DNA from: Carboxylicivirga marina
GTDB taxonomy: Bacteria > Bacteroidota > Bacteroidia > Bacteroidales > Marinilabiliaceae
DNA length: 64,000 nt
Reading direction: 5' to 3'
Assembly: GCF_016612505.1 (NCBI RefSeq)
Contig: NZ_JAENRR010000022.1
Span: 1-64,000 of the forward strand
This document shows positions 55,143 to 63,667 of this stretch, piece by piece (position 1 is the first letter of the stretch; the number at the start of each line of letters is the position of its first letter). The notes beneath the pieces are model-generated. The model had not been told where the DNA came from and made no database searches. It saw nothing but the letters and a program-made list of their open reading frames with translations. The position numbers were made by a program, and so were the translations under genes.

Positions 55143-57710
55143 ATGAACCAAATTGAGAGGTCTTATCGTGAGTTGGTTGAGCTTAAGTACCAGCTTTATA
55201 ATAGTTTATTTCTCACACTTCCATTGGATGCAGTACAACAAACCGGATTATTGTTGCCATTGTTAAAAGAAGCCTGTGAGAATGGATTCGACAGCGGAGA
55301 ATCACCTTCGGCCATCATTAATAGTTTTTTTAAAGAACATAAACCAGATTTAACCGAAAGAGAACGTATTTCTTTTTTGTTTAAAATCATTCAATACGTC
55401 GAACGTCAGATTGTATTGATTGATGCACTTGAAGAAGCAGCCTATACTAAAATACATCGTATTAATGATTCAGATTCGTGGGGGAGAATAAAGCAAAAGG
55501 TTGAAAATCGCAACCTGGAAGAACAAATGGAAGAGCTCCTCGACACATTTGGAATCCGGGTGGTTCTTACAGCTCACCCAACACAGTTTTACCCGGGGCG
55601 CGTACTGGCTATCTCAACAGATTTAACTGAGGCTATCACGAATGATGAAGTAGGGTATGCACGCGATTTGCTGCAGCAATTGGGTAAAACACCTTTTTAT
55701 CGCAAGAAAAAACCATCGGCCTATGATGAGGCCATGGCGCTCACCTGGTATTTAGGTAATATTTTTTATTCGGCAGTTGGGCAGTTACTGGATCGAATTG
55801 ATGAGTTTTTCCCCGGTAAAATAGATCACAACAAAGAATTAGTCACCATGGGTTTTTGGCCTGGAGGCGATCGTGATGGTAATCCGTTTGTGAAGGTCGA
55901 TACGACATTAAAAGTAGCCCGAAAGCTACGTTTTACATTGGCTACCTGTTACCATAACGAGCTAAAAGCCATCAAGCGTCGAATGAGCTTTGAAGGTGTT
56001 TATGATATTTTAAACGAATTGGATGAGCAATTTAGCGAAGAGCTGACCAATGCTAATGGTGAGAAGAATATTGATGTAAATCACTTATTATCGCAGCTAG
56101 ATAAGGTTGAGAAATTGCTTAAAGATGAACATCAAAGCTTGTTTATAGATAAAGTAAAATCATTTAAACGGAAGATAAAGCAATTTGGCTTTTTCTTTGC
56201 TAGTATTGATATTCGACAGGATAGCCGAATAATTGGCAAGGCTTTTAATGAGGTGATGCGTGTTAATCCGGGGTTATTTCCGGATAACATGTGGGAATTA
56301 ACCGAAAAAGAGCAATTAAACTTATTGTTGAAAGTTAAAGGTCGCATTGATACCAGTGTATTTGAAGATGATTTAGTGCGTGACACTTTAGAATCGATGA
56401 AAGCGATTCGTAGCATTCAAAACGAAAACGGACAGCGTGCTGCGCATCGTTATATTATCAGTAATTGCCGCGGGGCCATTGATATTGCCAAAGTAGTTTC
56501 CCTGGCACGATTATGCAGCTGGGGCGATGAGCCATTGTCATTAGATGTGGTGCCATTATTTGAAACGGTTGATGATCTTAAGGGAGCAGGTCAATCCATG
56601 AAGACGCTCTATAATCATCCAAAGTATAAAACGCATTTAGCCAATCGTAAAAACCGTCAGACGGTTATGCTTGGATTCTCAGACGGTACAAAGGATGGTG
56701 GATATCTGATGGCTAACTGGGGTATCTATCGTGCAAAAGAAGATATTTCAATGATTTCACGTGAATGTGATATTGAAGTTGTTTTCTTCGATGGGCGAGG
56801 AGGCCCCCCGGCACGTGGTGGTGGTAATACGCATTTGTTTTATTCGGCATTAGGAAAAACAATTGATAGTCACCAGATACAGCTGACTATTCAGGGGCAA
56901 ACCATTAGCTCTCATTACGGCATTAAAGAGGCTGCTACACATAACCTGGGGCACCTGATGACAGCAGGCTTTGAGAATAATTTATTTAACCGTACAGATT
57001 CTGATTTAAGCGAAAGTCAAAGAGGGCTGATTCAACAAATGTCGGAAAGTGGCTATGACAAGTATGCTGCCTTAAAAGCCCATCCTTTATTTATTCCTTT
57101 CCTGGAAGAGCGAAGTACATTGAAATACTATGGACTGGCAAATATTGGTAGTCGACCATCAAAGAGAGGTGCAAGTGATAAGCTTGAATTTGATGATTTA
57201 AGGGCGATTCCTTTTGTGGGAGCCTGGAGTCAATTGAAGCAGAATGTGCCTGGTTTCTACGGTTTAGGAACAGCACTAAAAGAGCAGGAAGAAGCAGGTA
57301 ATCTGGATGATTGTAAGGAGTTACATAATTCATCAATATTCTTTAAGGCTTTGATATCGAATAGTATGCAGAGTATGAGTAAAACAAACTTTGCATTGAC
57401 TAAGTATATGGAGAATGATGAGAAGTTTGGTGATTTCTGGAAAATCATCTACAATGAATATTTGTTGACAAGAGAGATGGTGTTAAAGGTATCTGGCGAT
57501 AAAGAGTTATTGGAAGATAATGCCAGAAGCCGAAATAGTATTAAACTGCGTGAAAGCGTTGTACTTCCATTGTTGGCCATTCAGCAATATGCACTCATTG
57601 AAATTCAAAAATATCAGGATAAACCTGAAGATGAGCACCTGGCTTTATATGAACGAATGGTGATGCGTTCATTATTTGGTAATATTAATGCCAGTAGAAA
57701 TTCAGTTTGA
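55143..57710 (+). CDS. ppc: Phosphoenolpyruvate carboxylase, divergent type
   Basis: 855 residues, slightly short for the family. VLTAHPTQFYPGR (catalytic His145) replaces the usual TAHPTEVxRR; GFWPGGDRDGNPF is intact; GFSDGTKDGGYLMANW replaces GYSDSNKDAG. At the loop with the conserved FHGRGG this protein has FDGRGG (Asp550), followed by PPARGGGNTH. The C-terminus ends NASRNSV without the usual QNTG. These features suggest a Bacteroidota-specific form, still expected to make oxaloacetate from PEP and bicarbonate. Monocistronic with its own terminator. Confidence 0.9.
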   Translation: MNQIERSYRELVELKYQLYNSLFLTLPLDAVQQTGLLLPLLKEACENGFDSGESPSAIINSFFKEHKPDLTERERISFLFKIIQYVERQIVLIDALEEAAYTKIHRINDSDSWGRIKQKVENRNLEEQMEELLDTFGIRVVLTAHPTQFYPGRVLAISTDLTEAITNDEVGYARDLLQQLGKTPFYRKKKPSAYDEAMALTWYLGNIFYSAVGQLLDRIDEFFPGKIDHNKELVTMGFWPGGDRDGNPFVKVDTTLKVARKLRFTLATCYHNELKAIKRRMSFEGVYDILNELDEQFSEELTNANGEKNIDVNHLLSQLDKVEKLLKDEHQSLFIDKVKSFKRKIKQFGFFFASIDIRQDSRIIGKAFNEVMRVNPGLFPDNMWELTEKEQLNLLLKVKGRIDTSVFEDDLVRDTLESMKAIRSIQNENGQRAAHRYIISNCRGAIDIAKVVSLARLCSWGDEPLSLDVVPLFETVDDLKGAGQSMKTLYNHPKYKTHLANRKNRQTVMLGFSDGTKDGGYLMANWGIYRAKEDISMISRECDIEVVFFDGRGGPPARGGGNTHLFYSALGKTIDSHQIQLTIQGQTISSHYGIKEAATHNLGHLMTAGFENNLFNRTDSDLSESQRGLIQQMSESGYDKYAALKAHPLFIPFLEERSTLKYYGLANIGSRPSKRGASDKLEFDDLRAIPFVGAWSQLKQNVPGFYGLGTALKEQEEAGNLDDCKELHNSSIFFKALISNSMQSMSKTNFALTKYMENDEKFGDFWKIIYNEYLLTREMVLKVSGDKELLEDNARSRNSIKLRESVVLPLLAIQQYALIEIQKYQDKPEDEHLALYERMVMRSLFGNINASRNSV

Positions 57711-57733
57711 TTACATTAATCTATTTATAAGCA

Positions 57734-57764
57734 AAGAGCCGCTTTCATAATGAGAGTGGCTCTT
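57734..57764 (+). terminator. Terminator of ppc
   Basis: AAGAGCC (57734-57740) pairs with GGCTCTT (57758-57764), and pairing continues inward with G-T pairs; GTTTTAT follows. Confidence 0.78.
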
Positions 57765-57847
57765 GTTTTATAGTCAGAATTATGCACTTATAAGTCTTTG
57801 AAGAGGAGTTTGTTTAATAATTGAGTAAACTACAAGTTGTTGTAAGC

Positions 57848-58099
57848 ACTTTTTGTAAAAAGTAAGCTTCGCTAATTTGTTTAAACCTTTCCAGTTGCAA
57901 AAAACAAACTTTGCTTAATGAAGTGAAGGCTCCCTGACGGAAAAAGAAGGTTTTGCTTTGTTAAGCGAAAGCTTCTCCATACAAAAAGGAACGTTTGCTT
58001 ATGTAAGCGAAGCTTGCCCAATGAAAAAAACTGACTTTGCTTAAATGAGCGAAACCTGTCTTTTGAACAAGGTAGCATTCGCTTGCTTAAGCAAAGTCT
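57848..58099. repeat. Six tandem copies of a 42-bp repeat
   Basis: Units start every 42 bases: 57848, 57890, 57932, 57974, 58016 and 58058. On the minus strand each of the five better units carries [TC]TTCGCTTA-NNN-AAGCAAA followed by a T-rich half; on the plus strand this reads TTTGCTT-NNN-TAAGCGAA, a small hairpin with G-T pairs. The first unit (57848) is degenerate. Because 42 is a multiple of three, the minus strand stays open for 65 codons over four to five units with a 14-residue periodicity, but the composition is not protein-like. The rest of the 453-bp gap between ppc and the barrel gene holds only the ppc terminator. Confidence 0.85.
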
Positions 58100-58163
58100 G
58101 TTTTTTATAAAATAGGTTTATACCAAAAAATACAATGTTTAGCATTGCATAATCCTTGCAAAA

Positions 58164-59447
58164 TTAGTCTTTCTTAGACTCAAATAAGGTTGGCTTGAAT
58201 GTTAACTGAACCCAAGCCCAGTTGTTACCAGTGTTATTTTCTACGACACCTTTGATAGCGTATAATGCATCTGTAGCAAACATATGTGAGTAACCAAAAT
58301 CTAATTGTACCTGACCATTATGTGAGTAACCGCACCATAGATCAATTTCAGTACCTAAGCCTTGGTCAAAGTTGTCAATTTTGCCATCAGCACTAAAAAA
58401 GTGAATAGCACCATTAAATTTTACTTTGCCTGGTTTAAAATTACCATTCACATATAAGTCATTCAAACCAACATTATTACCATGGTTGCCTACATAAAAA
58501 TAGTCCATAAATCCATTGAATTTGTGATTGGTGCCGTAAAGAGGAGTAAAAGAGTTGAGTTTATCAGCGCCAGTTTGATCCGTACCTGAAAGCAATTCAT
58601 AACCTGCTCCAATGTTTACTTTATCGCCAAGGGGCATTGTCGCATCAACGGAGAAGTTATAGGCTGATAAATCTACTTTGTCATCTGGTGTACCGAAGTT
58701 GTTCTTAAGCACTTCCTCACCGAATTGATAGTAGAAATTTCCAGCGAGTTTTACGCCTCCTAATGTTGTTTTGATATGTGTTCCTAATGTACGGCTACAA
58801 ATAATATCCTGCTTTGTAATAGAACCATTAGCAAATTCTAAGTTTTGAGGTTTACCATTGTTAAGCAATAATACGCTTGCTGAATAAGATTTTCCTTTGT
58901 GATTTAACCAAATGAATTGCATCCGTTTGTACGCATCGGGTCCTGTATAGATATTGTTATTTAGATTTTGATTGTGATAGGCGAAACCAAAATGAACATT
59001 AATTTTGCTAGTATACTTTAAAAGGGCAACATCATGGGAGCGTGCTTGCTGAGCCCATCCTACACTGCCAAGTATGCGGTGATCATCATATACCAGTTGT
59101 TGGCGACCAGCTTTTAATGATAATTTATCATTCATAAACCATTCGGCCCAAGCCTGATGTAGATATACAACATTATTTCCATTCGTTGTTAATTGCTTCT
59201 CTTCACCCCATTTGCGAACATCTTGTAGAACGACCCCTACAGCAAAGGATTCATTTTTAAAATCGAGGTTTAATCGTGTTCTCTGGCTGGTGATTATAGA
59301 TGCATCTTGATTTTCAAATGCAGGTGTTTTAACTCCGTGATTGTATTCTGTTCGCGGTCTGACTTCAGCCGAAAATTTCACCTGAGCATCTAGAGTGCTG
59401 CTCGCCAGCAATAAAACTGCAAGTAATAATATATTTCTAATCTTCAT
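58164..59447 (-). CDS. Alginate-export-type outer-membrane barrel near nrf genes
   Basis: 427 residues: signal peptide ending about residue 21 (LDAQVKF), then FSAEVRPRTEYNHGV and SQRTRLNLDFKN, the usual start of the alginate_exp (PF13372) barrels, followed by LHQAWAEW, LKAGRQQLVYDDHRILG and later strands; the end is VQLTFKPTLFESKKD. In spite of the family name, Bacteroidota members next to nitrite reductase genes could be channels for other small anions. It follows nrfA on the same strand after a 78-base gap containing a terminator, so it may be expressed partly with it. Confidence 0.75.
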   Translation of the reverse strand: MKIRNILLLAVLLLASSTLDAQVKFSAEVRPRTEYNHGVKTPAFENQDASIITSQRTRLNLDFKNESFAVGVVLQDVRKWGEEKQLTTNGNNVVYLHQAWAEWFMNDKLSLKAGRQQLVYDDHRILGSVGWAQQARSHDVALLKYTSKINVHFGFAYHNQNLNNNIYTGPDAYKRMQFIWLNHKGKSYSASVLLLNNGKPQNLEFANGSITKQDIICSRTLGTHIKTTLGGVKLAGNFYYQFGEEVLKNNFGTPDDKVDLSAYNFSVDATMPLGDKVNIGAGYELLSGTDQTGADKLNSFTPLYGTNHKFNGFMDYFYVGNHGNNVGLNDLYVNGNFKPGKVKFNGAIHFFSADGKIDNFDQGLGTEIDLWCGYSHNGQVQLDFGYSHMFATDALYAIKGVVENNTGNNWAWVQLTFKPTLFESKKD

Positions 59448-59477
59448 GATTTTTGATTTAGGATGATAAAAAAAAGT

Positions 59478-59512
59478 CCATCCGGCCTTGTTAGGAGTAT
59501 GGCACCGGATGG
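59478..59512 (-). terminator. Terminator after nrfA
   Basis: CCATCCGG and CCGGATGG (59478-59485, 59505-59512) form a stem, and an A run on the plus strand (59468-59475) becomes a U tract on the minus-strand transcript. It lies between nrfA and the barrel gene. Confidence 0.78.
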
Positions 59513-59525
59513 AGTTTTTATGTAA

Positions 59526-61040
59526 TTATTTCATGGAAGTCGTGTAACCAGCTTCTCGCTGCTTAGCTTCTTCTTGCCATTTTGGTAATAGCGTCTTCAA
59601 AAATTCATCTTTCTCAGCCTGAAGTTGTTCTACTGGTAAGCCAATGAATTCCTGTGCTTTTGTTTTGGTTGAGATATCCGGATAAGGTACTTCTTCATTA
59701 TGACCCAGGTCAGCTAATAAGCGTGCCAATTTAATACGACCTTCTTGTGCAACAGTAATACCAGTCGCTATTACACGGCTTGTTTCTACAGGTGAATGGA
59801 ATGAACCACCATGGCTGGCTGCTGCATAATCCCAACGCCATTGTGCATGACGGATATCGGTTAAAATGTCATCCATCTGCTCTTCAGTAGCACCAAGATC
59901 CCAGGCCGTTTTCGCTTCAACATGCATGCGAACAACCAGTTCTTCTAATTTGTCGCGGTTTTCAATAATGCGATCCTGACGCTCGTAAACATCTTCTATT
60001 AAGCTTGCTGTTTCTTCGCGGTGACAAACCTGACATGAGTTAGCAACATTATTTAGAGGGCTCTGGATGTGGTGATCGGTGAATTTAGTTCCGCCTTCGC
60101 TCTTATAAGGCATGTGACAATCGGCACAAGATACACCACGCTTAGCATGAACACCCGTTAAATATACTTCGTAACCAGGATGTTGAGCTTTAAGCATTGG
60201 CGCTTTACTCAATTTGTGTGTCCAGTCGGCAAACTCAATTTCATCATAATACTCTTCCATTGCTTCAGCCGACATACCCTTATCCCATGGGAAAGTTAGG
60301 TATGGAGAGCCTGGATGTGATTTTTTATTGAAGTAATACTCAACGTGACACTGAGCACAAACTAAAGAACGCATTTCCTGATGAGAAGCATCGTTGATAT
60401 CTTTTCCCATTCTTTCAAAAGCCTCAACAAGAGCAGGGCGTGTAATCTTTAGGTTCATTGTTTCTGAATCATGACAATCGGCACAACCGATGTTATTCAT
60501 TACTTCATGACCTTTTTCATCCCATTTGCCTTTGTAAAATTCAGCAGGACCCATTTCTGCCATTAAACGTGGTACGTCAGGGCTTTTGCATGTCCAGCAA
60601 GTGTTTGGCATTCCACTATGTTTTTCTTCCGTTGGACCACCTGTACGTAAAGTCTTCTGAATGTCTTCGATAGCATACATATGACCGCGGCCCTGATTGT
60701 AATCTTTGGCAAATCCGTATCCGGCCCAAAGTACAACTAATCGAGGATCAACCTCTAACATATCAATCATAGCAGCACCATTGTATTTGCTGGCAAAAGT
60801 GGTGTCTTTGGTATTCATATACGACTGATATTGCTTTGGGAAGTTTTGACCCCAAACTTCATTACGAGGTTCAGTTGGTGCATGTTTTACCTTTGGAGTA
60901 TATGCAAAAACAGCCTCGGCACGACGTTCTATGACAGAAGAAGCTAGCAGGCCAAGTAAAAATACAACAACTATAGTCAATAAAAATATAGCCCAGCCTA
61001 GCCAGGGTTTGTCTTTTATTTGTTCACGTATTGGTTTCAT
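59526..61040 (-). CDS. nrfA: Ammonia-forming cytochrome c nitrite reductase
   Basis: 504 residues with an N-terminal membrane or signal segment (about 13-36). Five heme sites: CWTCK (148-152, the catalytic heme with Lys as ligand), CADCH (186-190), CAQCH (228-232), CADCH (305-309) and CQVCH (336-340). RSLVCAQCHVEYYF supplies the active-site Arg and the Tyr near the calcium site, and WTHKLSKAPMLKAQHPGYE continues the usual core (parts: WTHKLSKAPML, KAQHPGYE). It reduces nitrite to ammonium with six electrons in the periplasm, drawing on NrfH. nrfH lies 21 bases upstream. Confidence 0.97.
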   Translation of the reverse strand: MKPIREQIKDKPWLGWAIFLLTIVVVFLLGLLASSVIERRAEAVFAYTPKVKHAPTEPRNEVWGQNFPKQYQSYMNTKDTTFASKYNGAAMIDMLEVDPRLVVLWAGYGFAKDYNQGRGHMYAIEDIQKTLRTGGPTEEKHSGMPNTCWTCKSPDVPRLMAEMGPAEFYKGKWDEKGHEVMNNIGCADCHDSETMNLKITRPALVEAFERMGKDINDASHQEMRSLVCAQCHVEYYFNKKSHPGSPYLTFPWDKGMSAEAMEEYYDEIEFADWTHKLSKAPMLKAQHPGYEVYLTGVHAKRGVSCADCHMPYKSEGGTKFTDHHIQSPLNNVANSCQVCHREETASLIEDVYERQDRIIENRDKLEELVVRMHVEAKTAWDLGATEEQMDDILTDIRHAQWRWDYAAASHGGSFHSPVETSRVIATGITVAQEGRIKLARLLADLGHNEEVPYPDISTKTKAQEFIGLPVEQLQAEKDEFLKTLLPKWQEEAKQREAGYTTSMK

Positions 61041-61061
61041 AATATTTTCTTGATTTAGGTT

Positions 61062-61643
61062 TTATTCATTTAATTTTTGAAGCCAGTCGGGTAGAGGGCT
61101 CTCTGGAACCGGCACCCTGGCATGTGGTACGCTTGATAAGCTATTGACACGTCCGTGAGGTGTCTCGCGATGACACTCCCAACAAAAACGATCGCCAATA
61201 TTCTGATGAACATCTGGTGTTTGCACCAAAAGCTTATCATCAGTAATGAGTTGTTCATGACAACGCACGCAATTTTGCTGTACCACTTTCTGGCCTTCTT
61301 CTTTTATGAAGATAACCTGAGGCTCAGCTCGCATCGTAAAAACAGATGCATGACGCATTCCGTCTTTTGCCTTGAAATAATAAGTATTAAATACATTGTC
61401 ATGAGGTACATGACAATCACTGCAAGTGGCAACTTCGCGGTGCGCACTATGGCTCCATGTGGCATATTGCGGTGCCATAATGTGGCAATTAACGCATGTT
61501 TTAGGATCATCTGATAAATAGGAATGAGCCCTGGAAACATAAAACACATAGAAGCCTAAACCAACAAACACACCAGCTGCTAAAAGAACCGGTACATTCC
61601 AGTGTTCAGGAGGTTTGAGGAAATCAATCAATTTTTTACTCAT
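61062..61643 (-). CDS. nrfH: Cytochrome c nitrite reductase small subunit (tetraheme quinol dehydrogenase)
   Basis: 193 residues, NapC/NirT family. One membrane helix (about 18-36) and four heme motifs: CVNCH (50-54), CSDCH (74-78), CVRCH (125-129) and CWECH (154-158). It oxidises menaquinol and passes electrons to NrfA, forming the NrfHA complex on the periplasmic side. The arrangement nrfH then nrfA is standard in Bacteroidota and Deltaproteobacteria. I see no FNR-like palindrome upstream. Confidence 0.96.
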   Translation of the reverse strand: MSKKLIDFLKPPEHWNVPVLLAAGVFVGLGFYVFYVSRAHSYLSDDPKTCVNCHIMAPQYATWSHSAHREVATCSDCHVPHDNVFNTYYFKAKDGMRHASVFTMRAEPQVIFIKEEGQKVVQQNCVRCHEQLITDDKLLVQTPDVHQNIGDRFCWECHRETPHGRVNSLSSVPHARVPVPESPLPDWLQKLNE

Positions 61644-61775
61644 AAAATATTTGATTTAGATTAGTGATATTAAGATAGTGGTTTTCAGAGTGTTTTAACA
61701 AATATTTAAGCATTTAAATACTTATTAATATTTATTCTAAATAACTGACGAATAAGGGAATGATATACCTAAAAG

Positions 61776-61802
61776 CCTGCATCTTTAAAATGAAGATGCA
61801 GG
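61776..61802 (-). terminator. Terminator of hcp
   Basis: CCTGCATCTT (61776-61785) and AAGATGCAGG (61793-61802) form a 10-bp stem flanked by A and T runs. It follows the hcp stop (61835) on the minus strand and separates it from nrfH. Confidence 0.88.
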
Positions 61803-61834
61803 TTTTTAAAATTCTATACTGTATAGATTATTTA

Positions 61835-63466
61835 CTAGTTAATCCACTTTTCAATGTCTTCTTTCACGGTGCTGATTCCACCAATTCCGAAGGTTTCAAT
61901 TAATATTTTTGCAACATTTGGAGATAAGAATGCTGGCAATGTTGGCCCAAGGTTGATGTTTTTAACACCTAAGTGTAGTAATGCAAGTAATACAATTACT
62001 GCTTTTTGCTCATACCATGCAATGTTATAGACTATTGGAAGGTCATTGATGTCTTCCAATTCAAATACTTCTTTTAATTTAAGTGCTGTAACAGCTAAGC
62101 TGTATGAGTCATTACATTGACCGGCATCCAATACACGAGGTATGCCACCGATATCACCCAAAGGCAATTTGTTGTAACGGTATTTAGCACAGCCAGCAGT
62201 TAGGATGACAGTATCTTGAGGTAATTCATTAGCGAAATCAGTATAGTAGTTACGGTCATTCATACGTCCGTCACATCCTGCCATAACAACAAATTTCTTG
62301 ATGGCACCGCCTTTAACAGCTTCTACTACTTTGTCAGCTAATTGTAATACCTGATTATGTGCAAATCCACCTACGATCTCACCAGTTTCGATTTCTGTTG
62401 GTGCGGCACATTTTTTAGCATGCTCAATGATAGCAGAGAAATCTTTCGCTTTCCCATCTACGCGGTCTGCAAAGTGTACACATCCGTCAAAACCTGATGC
62501 TCCGGTTGTGTATACGCGATCTTTATATGATGCCTTTGGCGGAACAATACAGTTAGTGGTGAATAGAATAGGGCCATTGAAAGATTCAAATTCAGTGGTT
62601 TGTTTCCACCATGCACTACCGTAGTTACCAACGAAGTTTTCGTACTTCTTAAATTTAGGATAGTAGTGAGCAGGTAACATTTCGCTATGTGTGTATACAT
62701 CAACACCAGTACCTTGTGTTTGCTCCAATAATTCTTCTAAATCTTTTAAGTCGTGACCACTAATTAAGATTGCCGGGTTATTTTTAACACCAATGTTTAC
62801 TGAAGTAATTTCAGGATTGCCAAACGACTCAGTGTTAGCTTTGTCTAGCAATGCCATTACATCAACACCAAACTTACCGCATTCAAGCACTAAGCCTACC
62901 AATTCATCAGCAGAAATTTCTTCTGAAATAGTCGCTACCAATGCTTTCTTTGCAAAACTGTAAATTTCTTCATTTTCGTAACCTAGGTTCCAGGCGTGCT
63001 CACCATAAGCAGCCATGCCTTTTAATCCATAGGTTAATAATTCTTTTAATGAGCGGATATCTTCATTTTCAATTGATAGAATACCAATTAGTAAAGCTTT
63101 TGATTCCATCTCATTTTCGTTTGCTGCACGGTAAACGGCACAGTCGTGAAGCTCAGCAGTTGCTCCAAGTTGAGATTTGATTTCATCCTGAATGGCATAA
63201 CCTTCATTTACTTTCGCAGCAATTTTGTTACGATCAAAATTAGCGTTAGTAATGGTAATAAACATCGAATCGATGATGTATTTATTAGCCTTAGCCTGCT
63301 CAATGCCTTTTTCATCAGCTAATTGGCTTAAAACAGCAACACCTTTAGCGGTGTATAATAGTAAATCCTGTAGATTAGCTACATCGGAGGTTTTTCCGCA
63401 AACTCCTTTAATTTCACAGCCAGTTCCTTTTGCTGCTTCTTGACATTGGTAACAAAACATACTCAT
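61835..63466 (-). CDS. hcp: Hydroxylamine reductase / hybrid cluster protein
   Basis: 543 residues. The N-terminal motif [21 protein letters not shown] (Cys5, Cys8, Cys17 and Cys23; parts CYQCQEA and CEIKGVC) binds the cubane cluster, class I spacing C-x2-C-x8-C-x5-C. Later Cys/Glu/His residues for the hybrid 4Fe-2S-2O cluster are present (e.g. [38 protein letters not shown]). The enzyme reduces nitric oxide to nitrous oxide or hydroxylamine to ammonia, protecting against nitrosative stress produced by nitrite reduction. It is next to nrfHA and a ferredoxin-like gene. Confidence 0.97.
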   Translation of the reverse strand: MSMFCYQCQEAAKGTGCEIKGVCGKTSDVANLQDLLLYTAKGVAVLSQLADEKGIEQAKANKYIIDSMFITITNANFDRNKIAAKVNEGYAIQDEIKSQLGATAELHDCAVYRAANENEMESKALLIGILSIENEDIRSLKELLTYGLKGMAAYGEHAWNLGYENEEIYSFAKKALVATISEEISADELVGLVLECGKFGVDVMALLDKANTESFGNPEITSVNIGVKNNPAILISGHDLKDLEELLEQTQGTGVDVYTHSEMLPAHYYPKFKKYENFVGNYGSAWWKQTTEFESFNGPILFTTNCIVPPKASYKDRVYTTGASGFDGCVHFADRVDGKAKDFSAIIEHAKKCAAPTEIETGEIVGGFAHNQVLQLADKVVEAVKGGAIKKFVVMAGCDGRMNDRNYYTDFANELPQDTVILTAGCAKYRYNKLPLGDIGGIPRVLDAGQCNDSYSLAVTALKLKEVFELEDINDLPIVYNIAWYEQKAVIVLLALLHLGVKNINLGPTLPAFLSPNVAKILIETFGIGGISTVKEDIEKWIN

Positions 63467-63516
63467 GATTATCGGTCTTTTAGTTATTGATTGTGATTAA
63501 ATTTTCTTTAGTAAAA

Positions 63517-63580
63517 AAGTGAGAAATGTCTCGAATGAGGTGACTACCCCTAAGTTGGACGGTTAAGACATCCCTCACTT
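63517..63580. promoter_or_regulatory. Long inverted repeat upstream of hcp
   Basis: AAGTGAGAAATGTCT at 63517-63531 and AGACATCCCTCACTT at 63566-63580 pair with two mismatches over 15 bases around a 34-base loop. It is 50-115 bases before the hcp start, in the position of an operator or leader structure. It does not look like the FNR-type TTGA-N6-TCAA site. Confidence 0.5.
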
Positions 63581-63620
63581 ACTACCTAACCCAATATTTT
63601 AATGTGTAAATGCCTGGCAG

Positions 63621-63650
63621 AAGCAGGAATGACAATTGTAATCCCTGCTT
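63621..63650. repeat. 30-bp near-palindrome after the ferredoxin-like gene
   Basis: AAGCAGGAATGACAA followed directly by TTGTAATCCCTGCTT; the halves are complementary except at two positions. It starts 17 bases behind the stop of the Fe-S gene on the minus strand. No T tract follows on that strand, so it is either a weak terminator/processing hairpin or a protein-binding palindrome. Confidence 0.55.
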
Positions 63651-63667
63651 ATTTTCCCTTGCCCAAT

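Noticed and set aside
57881-58078. Open frame of 65 codons on the minus strand across the 42-bp repeats
   Set aside because: It is open only because the repeat period is a multiple of three. The residues are a 14-residue echo of the DNA repeat, rich in Phe, Leu, Lys and Ser, with no family resemblance.
57848-58099. CRISPR array
   Set aside because: The units are directly adjacent and drift in sequence over their whole length; there are no constant repeats with unique spacers, and no cas genes are present.
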